Source: Mesostigma viride
Lineage: Eukaryota; Streptophyta; Mesostigmatophyceae; Mesostigmatales; Mesostigmataceae
Length of the DNA: 58,156 nucleotides
Assembly (NCBI GenBank): GCA_009746045.1
Contig: RPFO01000380.1
Span: forward strand, 1,616,020-1,674,175
Direction: 5' to 3'
In this document: positions 44,401 through 53,781 of the stretch, piece by piece
Layout of the letters: every line of letters begins with the position of its first letter
Numbering within the stretch: position 1 is the stretch's first letter
Translations under genes and position numbers: made by a program
Notes under the pieces: model-generated
What the model was told of the DNA's origin: nothing
The model's input: the letters and a program-made list of their open reading frames with translations, nothing else
Database searches by the model: none

Positions 44401-46851
44401 TCAAGTCCCACCAGAAAAGGGGTCCATGAGCCCTTTGAGCACAGGGTATTGTAGCTCAGCCTTGCTCTCCAGCTTGGTGAGGGCGTCTGCTGGGTTGTCA
44501 ACACCAGGCACATGTTCAAGATGAGCAAGGTAAGACATCTCCTTCAGCAACAAATAATCCAGATCCCTGCTCCTGGCGAGCTGTCTGTGCACAAACTGCA
44601 CCATGCCCATGCTGTCTGTCTTGACCAGTGTGTGCAGCTGCAAGCTACAGGAAGCTACCTGACAGAGCTGGTAGAATAACTCCCTGAGGTAAAGAGCAGT
44701 GTGTAGCCCCTCACATATTGCCCTGCACTCAGCAATGTCACTGCTGGGCGTCACCCTGTTCTGTAACCTACTGTACCAGCTGACCAGAGAAGTGTGCTCC
44801 TGTTGTAGTGTAATGAGTGCTGCTGCCCTACCCCTGACATCCGTCACCTTCCTGCTGTCCATGGAACTGTCCACAAAAAGCACCATGTTGATTGGTTTGT
44901 ACAAGTCCACAGCTGCCAGTATGAGTGGAGGTGAGCTCCTGACAGACTCAACCACCTGCTCTGCCCCTACCTCAACCAGCTGAGCATCTGTGAGCCTACT
45001 CAGCACCAACAAATCTGGGGCACAAATGCTAGCTAGCCAAGCCAACATTCCCCTGATTGTGGCACACCTGGCCTGGGTAATGGGCTGCTGGAGGGCATCA
45101 ATGATCTGCTGAGGATAGTTGTTGCCACCCTCCATCTTGATAAACCAAGTACCTGCCCTCTTGATCAGCGTGGCCTGCATTCCACAAAACACCATGGGCT
45201 CATCCTGCTTCATGTGCTGGACCTTTCCTAACTCAAACCTCTTCTGGATCTTGGACAGTACTGAATCCACCCACTCAGGAGGCCCTAAAAGGTGCAGGTC
45301 ATCTCCATGCAGAGATGCAAACACAGGCAACCCTTCATGAGTACTCTGGAACAAGCAAGGATCAACTGGAGACACAGTAAAGCCACAGTGAGTTTTCAGA
45401 AACTTTTCCAGGCTCTTTCTCCAGATGATAGGGCTGGACCTGAGACCCTCCAAACCCTTGAGTATTCTGAGATATTTTGACTTGATCTCTGCTCTCCACA
45501 CCTTGGGCACTGTTACAAAGAAGGGAGGGATATCACGCCACGTCTCCTTGGCCTGCTCCACATCACCTTTAAGAAAAGCCCTCTTGAAATCAATCAGCAC
45601 AGAGCTGTACGCAATGCCCTTGACCAGGAAAGACAGATATATACACAGAACAATCCTCCAGGTATCATGCAGCATCCCAGGCGTATACAACTCCTCATCT
45701 GTCAGCTCCCCCGTGCCATGGTACTCAGTCACAACTGGCCTCACATGTGGCACCTGCACACCGTCTATCTCCTTCAGCTTGAGCACAAACAAGAGCCTTA
45801 GCAACTGATGCTCCCTGGGCAACTCATCCACAGGCTCAGCACAGTTAGACACTATCCAGTCATGCCCACTGGAGACAAACCCTAGAATCCATGCCTTAGC
45901 CATCTTGGGGCTTTGCATCAACTCTACCAACTGGTGCCAGGAAATAGGACTGTGACCAGCAATCTGGTACTTGTGCACCCCCAAGTCCCGTGGATCTAGG
46001 GTGGTTGGGATGATCAACAAGTCCTCAGCAATGGGCTCCTTGCCTTCAGGCCCCACACTCTGCTGCCCCTTCACAGCCTTGACTGCCACAGCTAGACCCT
46101 TGGAGTAGTGATATCTCTGGAGGGGCAAACTGCCGTGACCTTCTAGTGCAAGCTCATCTGCTGACAGAGTCACTCCTGGCATGCACAAGAAATTCTGGCC
46201 CAAAATGGCAGGCCCCTGGTACCCTTCCACCACACAGAACGCAGTGGGGACACCCAGGATAGGCACAGTCACTTCCCCTAGGATCTTCATTGTTACAGTG
46301 CCCGTAAAGTCACTCACTGCCCTGCAGCCAGCCTTATTCACCTTCAGGCCCTGAGCATCCTCCACCCTGATGATAGACACCTCTGAGTTAGTATCCACTT
46401 CTAGGGTAGCAGCCCAGCAAGAACCCCATTCAGTCAACTTAGATACCTTGGGATCCTTGTGCTTGTTGAACATGAGCGACCGGACAATGTCTGCCATGAG
46501 TGGCCTCTTGGACCCTGGTGCAGGCCCAGCCCCCGTTGGCTCCACCACAGGTGATGCAGTTGCCTCCTGCACCTCATCATCATCAGAGGGATAGCCACCT
46601 CCCACGTCAGTGACAGGCACATCAACTACCTGGTCCTTAACCTGGCCCTCCAGCCAACACTGGGGTCCAGGCCCGTCTGCAGGCCAGATTGCATGTGGCT
46701 TGCGTTCCTTGACGTTGGCCCAGCTCAACCTGTAAACATGCCTGGGATTACTCTCCAAGGCCACAAGGCAGGAACGATTGGCATCTTCCACACAGGTCAC
46801 CACCCCGTTCTGCCACTTGCCCCTTTGCCCTGCATTGATGGCTCCTTCCAC
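44401..46851 (-). CDS. Pol of element B, C-terminal part: integrase end, protease-like domain, RT, RNase H
   Basis: 816 open codons; the true join with integrase is near 46818. Residues 1-50 are the integrase C-terminal SH3-like part (GKWQNGVVTC, YRLSWANVKE). At about 150-225 lies the retropepsin-like domain: TLEVDTNSEVSIIRV, then EVTVPILGVPTAF and GPAILGQNFL. RT spans about 365-620: LYTPGMLHDTWRIVL, SSVLIDFKRAFLKGD (first Asp, 421), LEGLRSSPIIW (copia LYGLKQxPRxW position) and ASLHGDDLHLL (active site HGDD at 515-518 instead of YVDD). RNase H spans about 660-800: VLFVDSSMDSRKVTDVRGRA, SWYSRLQN, SSDIAECRAICEG, VKTDSMGMVQF and NPADALTK. It makes the cDNA in the particle. This is the best-preserved pol of the two elements. 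Confidence 0.9.
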   Translation of the reverse strand: MEGAINAGQRGKWQNGVVTCVEDANRSCLVALESNPRHVYRLSWANVKERKPHAIWPADGPGPQCWLEGQVKDQVVDVPVTDVGGGYPSDDDEVQEATASPVVEPTGAGPAPGSKRPLMADIVRSLMFNKHKDPKVSKLTEWGSCWAATLEVDTNSEVSIIRVEDAQGLKVNKAGCRAVSDFTGTVTMKILGEVTVPILGVPTAFCVVEGYQGPAILGQNFLCMPGVTLSADELALEGHGSLPLQRYHYSKGLAVAVKAVKGQQSVGPEGKEPIAEDLLIIPTTLDPRDLGVHKYQIAGHSPISWHQLVELMQSPKMAKAWILGFVSSGHDWIVSNCAEPVDELPREHQLLRLLFVLKLKEIDGVQVPHVRPVVTEYHGTGELTDEELYTPGMLHDTWRIVLCIYLSFLVKGIAYSSVLIDFKRAFLKGDVEQAKETWRDIPPFFVTVPKVWRAEIKSKYLRILKGLEGLRSSPIIWRKSLEKFLKTHCGFTVSPVDPCLFQSTHEGLPVFASLHGDDLHLLGPPEWVDSVLSKIQKRFELGKVQHMKQDEPMVFCGMQATLIKRAGTWFIKMEGGNNYPQQIIDALQQPITQARCATIRGMLAWLASICAPDLLVLSRLTDAQLVEVGAEQVVESVRSSPPLILAAVDLYKPINMVLFVDSSMDSRKVTDVRGRAAALITLQQEHTSLVSWYSRLQNRVTPSSDIAECRAICEGLHTALYLRELFYQLCQVASCSLQLHTLVKTDSMGMVQFVHRQLARSRDLDYLLLKEMSYLAHLEHVPGVDNPADALTKLESKAELQYPVLKGLMDPFSGGT

Positions 46852-47939
46852 ATTCTGACCTTCAGCCCCACCTGAGGCCTCAGCACATTCCAGCCCCTAT
46901 CCTTGCGTCTCAACTGAGCAAACACCCTGTCTGCTTTCCTCAAGCATGCCTGGACCACTTCCTGGGCTAGCATCCCAAACTGCAGTGCTACAGGATTGAC
47001 AGCCACCCCGTCATAATAGTAGTTTATTCTGAGGTTCAACTGTTCTTCCACCTGCCTGGTCCACACTGCCCTCTCCAAAGCAGATGCTACCAGTGGCACC
47101 TTAGGTTCTGCCAGCACTACGGTCTTGACCTCCCTGATGGATCTCTCCACAGCACCTTGCTGTCCATGGCTCTCCCTGGGCGTGACCAGCAGCTTGCATG
47201 GCAGTTGCTCCTGCTGTGACAGTAGGCACTCAAACTGAATATCAGCCTGTACTGTCTTGTACACCCCAAAGCCTGGTAAGAGAGTCTGCAAGCCCAGCAG
47301 CAGGGTATTCCCCTTCATATCTGGCAGAATCTGGAGCAGCCTGTACCTGCTAAATCTGTCCACTGCCACCAAAATGTATAAGCCCCTGATATGCTGGACG
47401 TCTACCTGGATGTCCCCCTTCTCCCTGGCAGGCTCCCTAGCATGGGACCTTGGCTTCTTGGCAGCATTCTCCTTACAAGTACATTGCTCAGCTGCAGCCC
47501 TGCATGCTTCCCTCAGTGGCTCATCTCCAATCTTCCAACCAAACATCTCAGCCATGGCTGTGTGACCAAAGATATTGTGCAGCCTGCGTCCAGCATCCGT
47601 GTAGCTCAGTTGCCTAGCCAGATTACGCACCTGGGAAGACGCCTGGACGGGCCCTGCGTGTGAGGACGCAACATCCACCTTCTGCATCTTGGATCCAGAG
47701 GACCCAGCAGACCCTCCCAGCAGAGCATCTAGGCTCCCAGAGCCAACCCTGTCTGGGGACCCTCCACCTGTTGACAGTTGAGGGGATTGTTGTGCTGCAG
47801 CATGCATGCAATCTTGTGGAATGAGAACATCAGTACACCCCTGGTGCTGATCAGAGGTGGCACCCTGCCCAGATTTATTTACATGTGAAGCTGTGTCCCC
47901 ACAGGGTGTCTCACTATGTACACGGGACTGCTTCACTAG
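46797..47939 (-). CDS. Integrase of element B
   Basis: Open frame of about 380 codons directly after the gag UGA. The first 110 residues form a Ser/Gly-rich linker with no protease motif. Then comes the zinc site HNIFGHTAMAE with CTCKENAAK. The core follows: LVAVDRFSRYRLLQILPDMK (Asp), VQADIQFECL (Asp) and VTPRESHGQQGAVERSIREV (Glu). The frame breaks at about 46818, where KEPSMQGK goes out of register; the next frame supplies RGKWQNGVV. Element A reads through this place without a break (PSFPGKRGSWHDGVV), so B has lost or miscounted one base in an A run. Integrase would join the cDNA ends to host DNA, here giving 5-bp duplications. Confidence 0.85.
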   Translation of the reverse strand, partial: LVKQSRVHSETPCGDTASHVNKSGQGATSDQHQGCTDVLIPQDCMHAAAQQSPQLSTGGGSPDRVGSGSLDALLGGSAGSSGSKMQKVDVASSHAGPVQASSQVRNLARQLSYTDAGRRLHNIFGHTAMAEMFGWKIGDEPLREACRAAAEQCTCKENAAKKPRSHAREPAREKGDIQVDVQHIRGLYILVAVDRFSRYRLLQILPDMKGNTLLLGLQTLLPGFGVYKTVQADIQFECLLSQQEQLPCKLLVTPRESHGQQGAVERSIREVKTVVLAEPKVPLVASALERAVWTRQVEEQLNLRINYYYDGVAVNPVALQFGMLAQEVVQACLRKADRVFAQLRRKDRGWNVLRPQVGLKVRMWKEPSMQGKGASGRTGW

Positions 47940-49263
47940 TCACTTCTGATCAGACTGCCCCTTCTTCTTGTTTGGGCAATCCCTCTTCCAGTGACCTTCC
48001 TTGCCACAAGCAAAACACTTGCTCTTGCCAGACCCTCCCCCTGGGGCCTTGCTGTCCTGCTTGTTCTGGTTGCCTGAGGCTGATTGTTATTCTGCCCCTG
48101 GCCACCACCCTTACCCTGCTGATGGCTGTTACGGTTGCCAGACTGGTTCCCCTGATTCTGGTTCCCCTGCTGACCTCCTCCACCACCCTGGTTCTGCTCC
48201 TTCTGGGCCTGCTTCCTTCTCCTGCTACCATACCGTGTCCCAGATGGGGTACGGTTCTTGCCCTGGCTAGCCTGAGACGCTGACCCTCCCTGAGAACTGA
48301 TACCCTTGCAGGTAGGGACCCGGGTCCTGAAGTTTAGTATCACACGCTTCAGAGCCCCCCAGGTGCCATCAGTGAGATCACAGAGCTGCCTAGCAGTAGC
48401 CCTACCTTCCTCTGACAAGCCCATCTTATCAAAGAAGTGGTCTGCTGCTGCCCTGACTGTCACACTGAAGCCCTGCTTCTTGCCTGCCTCCACGATCAAC
48501 TCAAACCTGGCCAGCTCAGCAGCCACCTCACCCTTGATCTCAAACTCATCAAATTCTCTCTTCTTTTCCATGGTGAGATTGTGAACCCTGTCAGAAAACT
48601 CCTCCTTGATGTCATCCAGGAACTGCAGCCAAGTGTGCCCCTCTTTCAGAGCATGCCTAGCCATGTCATTGACCCTTTCAGACGACCCCTTGTTTGCGGT
48701 GGAAGAGTGAAACACCCTGACAATATCCACACCTGCTGCGACAGAGCCCACGACTAGCTTCATGTCATCAAGCCATTTATCCAGGTTGTCTTGCTTCAGG
48801 GAGGGTTGAGCGCTTTCTGCCCATTCATGACTGTCACAGCATCAGAAAATGGACGGGTGCCAGGCAACACACTCCCCACACGCACTGGTGGTGCCTGGGG
48901 AGGGTCAATCCTAGCCTCCAAACGCTCGGGCAACATACCAGACACCCTATCGTGAACAGCAGCTTGCTTTGCAGCACGCACACCTGGGGTGACGATGGCG
49001 TCCTCCTCACCAGGCGTTGTGAGCACCACTGCATCCGTAGGTCGCCTGGCACGCTTGACTTTCTCCGCCTCAGCTTGCCCATCACGCCACCGCTTGTGTG
49101 TTCTCCCGGCTCTGGGGTCCATCTCTGGGATAGGTTGCCCAGCTGGCGCCTCCACGCCCCTCTCCTCCATCGCCTCCCCTTCCTCTCTGGCGATGTCCTC
49201 CTCTGCCGTTCGCTCCCGTTGCTCCTCGAATGTCGCCGCACCCCGGCTTGCCCTCCTAGGCAT
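47940..49263 (-). CDS. Gag of element B, with CCHC knuckle; ends at UGA-CUA-G
   Basis: Starts MPRRASRGAATFEEQRER at 49263, a charged leader of about 150 residues. After a frame break near 48790 it continues through LDKWLDDMKLVVGSVAAGVD, HTWLQFLDDIKEEFSDRVHN, a basic Gln/Asn/Gly-rich stretch, and after a second break near 48085 the knuckle CFACGKEGHWKRDC (about 48022-47981) and KKKGQSDQK. The stop is TGA (47942-47940) followed in frame by CTA GTG AAG and the open integrase frame. Both breaks are single-base shifts. The product would form the particle shell and bind RNA. Confidence 0.75.
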
Positions 49264-49331
49264 TATATACAATGGCTGCGACCAACTTTGCAACAAGAAA
49301 ACAGCAAACTCTCCACCTATCCTCCACCCCC

Positions 49332-50297
49332 TCAAGCCTCGTTTTCAGACGAAGCTTCTCCTGCAACCGGTGCAGGTGCTGGCTCGTGGAACGGTCCCTC
49401 CACCGGATTCAATGGCTGCCCCTGGTCGTCGTGAGTAGGCACAGGCCTAATAACCACCGGAAGCCTCAAACCATACGCGTAATCACGTATCCAGCGAGAA
49501 CGCCCCCACCTCAGCAAATGAGCCTCACCTAAACCAACGTTGTCGTCAATGTGGTAGCGATTAAGCTCGTCCCGCTGCGCCTGCTCACGGCCCTCCTGAG
49601 AGCCGTCGCCCTCGTGACGCCTCTGGGCCGGCTGTACTACCGCCCCTGCTGGCTGATCTACGAAGTCGTAGAAGGCGTCGTCGGCTGAGACCTCTCGACC
49701 GCCAACCACGTCGACAGTCAAACTTAGCTGGTTTAACTCTCGGCGAGAATGTGGAGTATCCCGACTAGTGTAGATGGAGAAGGGATTAAGAGTAATGAAG
49801 ACACGATCAGCAGCGCCTCTGGTCAACTCTAAGACAGAGTGCGCCAGATTCTGGCACTCTGCCACCAACGCCTGCGTACTGCCACGAACGATGGCCTCCC
49901 GCCTGTCCCGGGCGACCTGCACCACGTTTGGCACGCCGGTGTAGTCGTCCCCAAGGCGGAGATTGGCGACAAGGTCGTTTATCTCTCGGGCACCCCCGAG
50001 GCTTATGGCAATTATCTGCAAAAGCAGAGTGACCACCTGCTCAAACGCGAATGCGTTTGTGTGGCCAGCCCGCCAAGACGCTGGCAGCCTTCTGATGATT
50101 TCCGCGAGGTCCTCGCGAAATCTCAGCAGCTGCTCGGCTGCTCCTCGGACGTACTCGCCCGGTGCCGACACCGCACGAATATTTCGGCGCACTTCCTCCG
50201 AGTCCTCGTGCCCTCCTGCGGGTACTGGACTGGACGCCGCTACCGTTGCTGCACGCGCAAAGGTGTTTGTCCTAGCTTCAGAGTCCGAATTCGACAT
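49332..50297 (-). CDS. Extra ORF between 5' LTR and gag of element B (unknown protein)
   Basis: Intact frame of 321 codons, starting MSNSDSEARTNTFARAATVA 25 bases after the 5' LTR. It is mostly helical: EYVRGAAEQLLRFREDLAEI, FEQVVTLLLQIIAISLGGAR. A mixed region follows with FITLNPFSIYTSRDTPHSRR and a C-terminal acidic/Pro-rich tail (PAPAPVAGEASSENEA). No zinc finger, protease or env-type membrane/signal pattern is visible, and I do not recognise a family. It lies 68 bases upstream of gag. Element A has a degraded counterpart at 38374-39293. An in-frame longer start inside the LTR is unlikely because it would lie upstream of the expected RNA start. Confidence 0.65.
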   Translation of the reverse strand: MSNSDSEARTNTFARAATVAASSPVPAGGHEDSEEVRRNIRAVSAPGEYVRGAAEQLLRFREDLAEIIRRLPASWRAGHTNAFAFEQVVTLLLQIIAISLGGAREINDLVANLRLGDDYTGVPNVVQVARDRREAIVRGSTQALVAECQNLAHSVLELTRGAADRVFITLNPFSIYTSRDTPHSRRELNQLSLTVDVVGGREVSADDAFYDFVDQPAGAVVQPAQRRHEGDGSQEGREQAQRDELNRYHIDDNVGLGEAHLLRWGRSRWIRDYAYGLRLPVVIRPVPTHDDQGQPLNPVEGPFHEPAPAPVAGEASSENEA

Positions 50298-50321
50298 ATC
50301 CGTCGACCAGACTGTAATACG

Positions 50322-50965
50322 ATTTAGATGAACGCGGATCAGTGAGTTTCTGGTCTTCCCAAGATGTGATGAATGGAGCCATGGTTTCAACCAGCGGCTT
50401 TTAACCTTTACCACAGTTGCCTCACTACCCTGTGGTCACTAGCCTGAGGCGGCAGTACCCACGGACGGTGTTGGGAAAAGACGCTTGGCCACTGCTGTGT
50501 CCGAGCCTTTCTAGGTCTCACCATTGCTGCCAGGCCTTGCACGCCTTGGCAGGTCCGCCACTGTCAATTTCCTTGGTTGCATCAATCCAGGACGTCTGTC
50601 CTTCCATGAATGACAGTAACGCTCTGGATTTATCCGTCATGACAAGTACCCGTCCATCCCAGGCCTGCAGGACTGCCAGTCCTGAAGTCCTGTGACATTC
50701 TTGGTACCATCAACCAATATTGACCACAGTACCTCCTAGTGACAGTCGGTCCTGTGACACGTAACTTGTGATGGTTCACCCAACACTGCCACGTGCCCTG
50801 TCCCTCACGTGTCCTTAGTCCTGGTACTGCTGTAGCGTCCGGCGGCATTACTTCGGGACTTGATAACTCTCAAGTTCCTTGTCCAAATGAGGCGTTTAGC
50901 ACGGCGTTGGAAAGGCCACTTCAAGTATGATATGCTTAGCATATTGCATCACCAATATGCTAACT
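50322..50965 (-). repeat. 5' LTR of element B
   Basis: 644 bases matching 42793-43436. The internal sequence after it (minus strand) begins CGTATTACAGTCTGG. Element A begins CAAATTACAAACCAG after its 5' LTR. Both share ATTACA three bases in, but neither gives a standard TGG-type tRNA primer site directly at the LTR edge. Confidence 0.92.
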
Positions 50966-50970
50966 ATCAG

Positions 50971-52331
50971 TGCCCCATGTCAGGCCTGTCCTGAATGAGT
51001 ATCACGGCACGGGGAGTCTGCCAGGAGAGGAGCTATACACGCCAGGGATGCTACACGACACATGGAGAATTTTGCTATGTCTCTACGTGGGGTTGCTGAA
51101 CAGGGGAGCAGCTATGTCATCAGTGCTGCTGGACTTCAAGAGGGCATTTTTAAAATCTGATCCAGAAGTGGCCAGGAGGGTGTGGAAGCAGGATGAGCCT
51201 TACTGTGTTGAGGTGCCTGCCATCTGGAAGCTGGAGCTGCATCAACAATTCCTGGTTATTCTGAAGGGCCTGGAAGGACTCAGGTCGAGCCCAATCATCT
51301 GGAGACTCACGCTGCAGGAAGCTCTGATCAGTGAGTGTGGCTTGAGAGTGTCTTCAGTTGATCCCTGTTTGCTGCTGGCCCAATGGGAGGGTCTGCCAGT
51401 GTATGCTAGTTTGCATGGAGATGATCTGCATTTGCTAGCCCCCACGACCTGGCTGAAGAAGTATATTCCTGTCATCAGTGGCAAGTTTTCACTGGGCAAG
51501 GAGCTGTGGCAGGAGCCCAACAAGCCTGTAGTGTTCTGTGGAATGCAGGCTACCCTGTTCAGGAGGGATGGGGAGTGGAGTATCAGGCTTCAGGCTGGAG
51601 GAGATTATAAACAGACCATTGTGAAGGCCTTGCCAGAGAAGATCACCCAGGCTGCAGGACCTGAGTTGAGAGGCATGTGGGCCTGGTTTGCCAGCATCTG
51701 TGGTCCGTCTTTGATGGTCCATAGCAGAATGCCTGATGAGGTGCTTGAGGATGAGAAGCCTCGAGTCATAGCCCGGTTGGTGGAGAGTACCCCTGATCTG
51801 ATCTTGTCTGGGATTGACTTTGCCCAGCCTATCACCTTGGAGATCTTTGTTGACAGTTCCATGGATGCTCGCCAGGTTACCAAGGTCAGGGGGAGATCTG
51901 CTGCTCTGTTTGCTTTTTATCAGAGCAGGGCAAGTTTGTTCAGCTGGTACAGCAGACTGCAGAAGAGGGTCTGTATCAGTTCAGATGTGGCAGAATGCAG
52001 GGCCATATGCGAGGGGATCCAGTCCAGCCTGTACATAAAGGAGTTAATGCTGGAGCTGGCTTCAGTTACCCCTTGGACCTTGCAGATGGAGACGTTGTTG
52101 CTAACAGACAGCATGGGTATGGTCCAGTTTGTTCACAAGCAGCTGGCCAGGAGCCGGGACCTGGATTATTTGTTGCTGAAGGAGTTGGCCAGTTTGGTTG
52201 ACTTGAAGCATATCCCTGGCGAGGAGAACCCTGCTGATGCATTGACAAAGCTGCCACACAAGGCCCCAGCCCAGTACAATGTACTGAGGAAGCTCATGAA
52301 TGCTGACTGTCAAGTCGGTCTATCTGTCTAA
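50971..52331 (+). CDS. Pol of element A, C-terminal part: copia-type RT and RNase H
   Basis: Continues the pol frame of 40557-42792 after the B insertion (joined KVVDEVS-VPHVRPVLNEY). RT motifs: LYTPGMLHDTWRILL, SSVLLDFKRAFLKSD (Asp), LEGLRSSPIIW, and ASLHGDDLHLL with the HGDD active site as in B. RNase H motifs: LEIFVDSSMDARQVTKVRGR, SWYSRLQKR, SSDVAECRAICEG, LLTDSMGMVQFVHKQLARSR and NPADALTK. The frame is open to the stop at 52329-52331. Protein similarity to B is high in RT and RNase H but clearly below identity. The 750 bases after it are untranslated. Confidence 0.9.
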
Positions 52332-53078
52332 AAGCTGAGAGCTGGGTGCTTAAGTCTCTGGGTATCAGGCTGGGAGCTTGATTGTACATAATCCTGAGCA
52401 CACCTTGAGGGGTGAGACATGTCTCTGGTGTGGGAATGTCTGACATTGTCTCTGATGGAGAGATGTCTATCTGGGGTTTTCATCTCAGTCTGAGGTTTCC
52501 CCAGATCTGTGGTTTGTGGGCGGGGTTCGATTCCCTGGTGCCGTCTTAAGGCGGAGTTTCACGGACTGGCTGACCCATCCACCATGCTGGTGAGGTGGCG
52601 ACAGGTCCCTGATTTTCCACGGTTGGAACGAGTATAGGAGCTTGTGTTTTGCATGTGCTTCGCGTAGATGTTGTGTCTGGTTCGATAAGGGGCAGCAGAC
52701 CGGCGCCGACTCCCGTCTGGGGGTCAGCAATGTTTTCTGATGAGCTGTTGTGGGTGATCTGTGGGGTTTCGCCTAAGGTCCTGAAGGTTGTACATACTTC
52801 TCAAGTTCTTAGCTGAACACCTATGGGCTGCCACAGTTGGCCAACCTCTTGTACATGGGTAACACAACGAGCCTCCCGTGAAGGGATAGGGACTCATTGT
52901 AATTTGTTTGTGCTCCTGAGCCAGTATGGGTGCTATGTACATATAATAAGGAATCCAAGCTGACTGTCATGCCCAGCGGGTTGTGACTTGTAGTCTGGGG
53001 AGGATATCCAGTACCCATTGTGTGTGTTTGTATGTAGACTTGTGTGAGCTGCTACAGCTCAAGAAAAGAAAGGATTGG
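52332..53078 (+). other. 3' untranslated part of element A with polypurine tract
   Basis: No coding motifs. Contains GGTTCGATTCCCTGGT at 52524-52539, the same B-box/T-arm core as in B (stem CGGGG/CCCTG with one G-T pair). It ends in the purine run AAGAAAAGAAAGGATTGG (53061-53078) that should prime plus-strand DNA at the 3' LTR. Confidence 0.65.
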
Positions 53079-53776
53079 AGTTAACGCCAAGCGCATTGGC
53101 GTGATCCTGATTCGGCATATCTCTGCGATTCCAGCGGCACCGGAACGAGTTCATTCCGACAAGTATCAAGAAAGTTATGGCGTTCCGACTTCCCGGTCGC
53201 GCGCGAGCGCGAGCCGGCTGTTCTTCTAAGTCGGACGTGAATATTTGCCGACGATATATGGGGTCGACAGTAATTCCTGGGCTGACAGGAATTAGGTGCT
53301 GTACCTACGACGGTATTGGATTAATACGTCGTACGCAGGAAATAGGAACCTTAACCTGTGGTCTGTTGGTACCGCAGGCTTAGTCCTGGACTTCTAGGTG
53401 CAGATGCAATAATCACTGTGGTGACTGTACTCTGTGGTCACTGTGCCTGTATGGCAGACCTACTGTATAGGAGCTGGGCGCTGTACAGGTAGTGAATACT
53501 GTACCGGGAGTGTTATTACTGAGCAGGCCTCCTAGGCTGCTCAGGACTAGCAAGCACAGTGCACAAGTATATAAACAATAGGCCAGTGCCAAATGGGCAT
53601 CTCTTGCGAGCCCGCCTCACGTGTTGTGCCTTGACTTGGCAAGCGCGTGTACAAGCCTCAAGTGTGTGAGCGCTGTAAACATTATCCGATTTAACAAAGC
53701 TCCGTTTCCAACCATATTCACACATTGCTGCATTGCAACCATATCCTTCACATTGCGTGTGATAAGAACGTTAACT
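53079..53776 (+). repeat. 3' LTR of element A
   Basis: 698 bases, starting AGTTAACGCC after the polypurine tract and ending GAACGTTAACT before the target duplication GTCGC. Terminal 8-mers AGTTAACG and CGTTAACT are perfect inverted repeats. Confidence 0.92.
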
Positions 53777-53781
53777 GTCGC

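Larger units (their letters stand above)
42793..50965 (-). mobile_element. Copia-like LTR retrotransposon B (8.2 kb), nested in A
   Basis: Flanked by 5-bp duplication ATCAG (42788-42792 and 50966-50970). The two 644-bp LTRs look identical apart from one C/T at position 8 of the plus-strand copy. On the minus strand the LTR starts AGTTAGCATATTGG and ends GTTCGTCTAAAT or GTTCATCTAAAT. The polypurine tract AACAAGAAAGGGTTGG directly precedes the 3' LTR and matches that of A. Order on the minus strand: extra ORF (50297-49332), Gag (49263-47940), integrase (47939-46797), protease-like plus RT-RNase H (46851-44401). It is clearly related to A but diverged in protein sequence, so it is a different family inserted recently into A. 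Confidence 0.92.
37581..53776 (+). mobile_element. Copia-like LTR retrotransposon A (8.0 kb without nested B)
   Basis: Bounded by a 5-bp duplication GTCGC (37576-37580 and 53777-53781), with LTRs of 699 and 698 bp that differ at only a few positions. The LTR starts AGTTAACG and the right copy ends CGTTAACT. Internal order on the plus strand: an ORF of unknown role, Gag with CCHC knuckle, integrase, retropepsin-like domain, copia-type RT and RNase H, a 0.75-kb untranslated part, then the polypurine tract AAGAAAAGAAAGGATTGG. Element B interrupts pol at 42792/50971 and duplicates ATCAG. Removing B restores an uninterrupted pol frame (KVVDEVSVPHVRPV). Confidence 0.9.
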
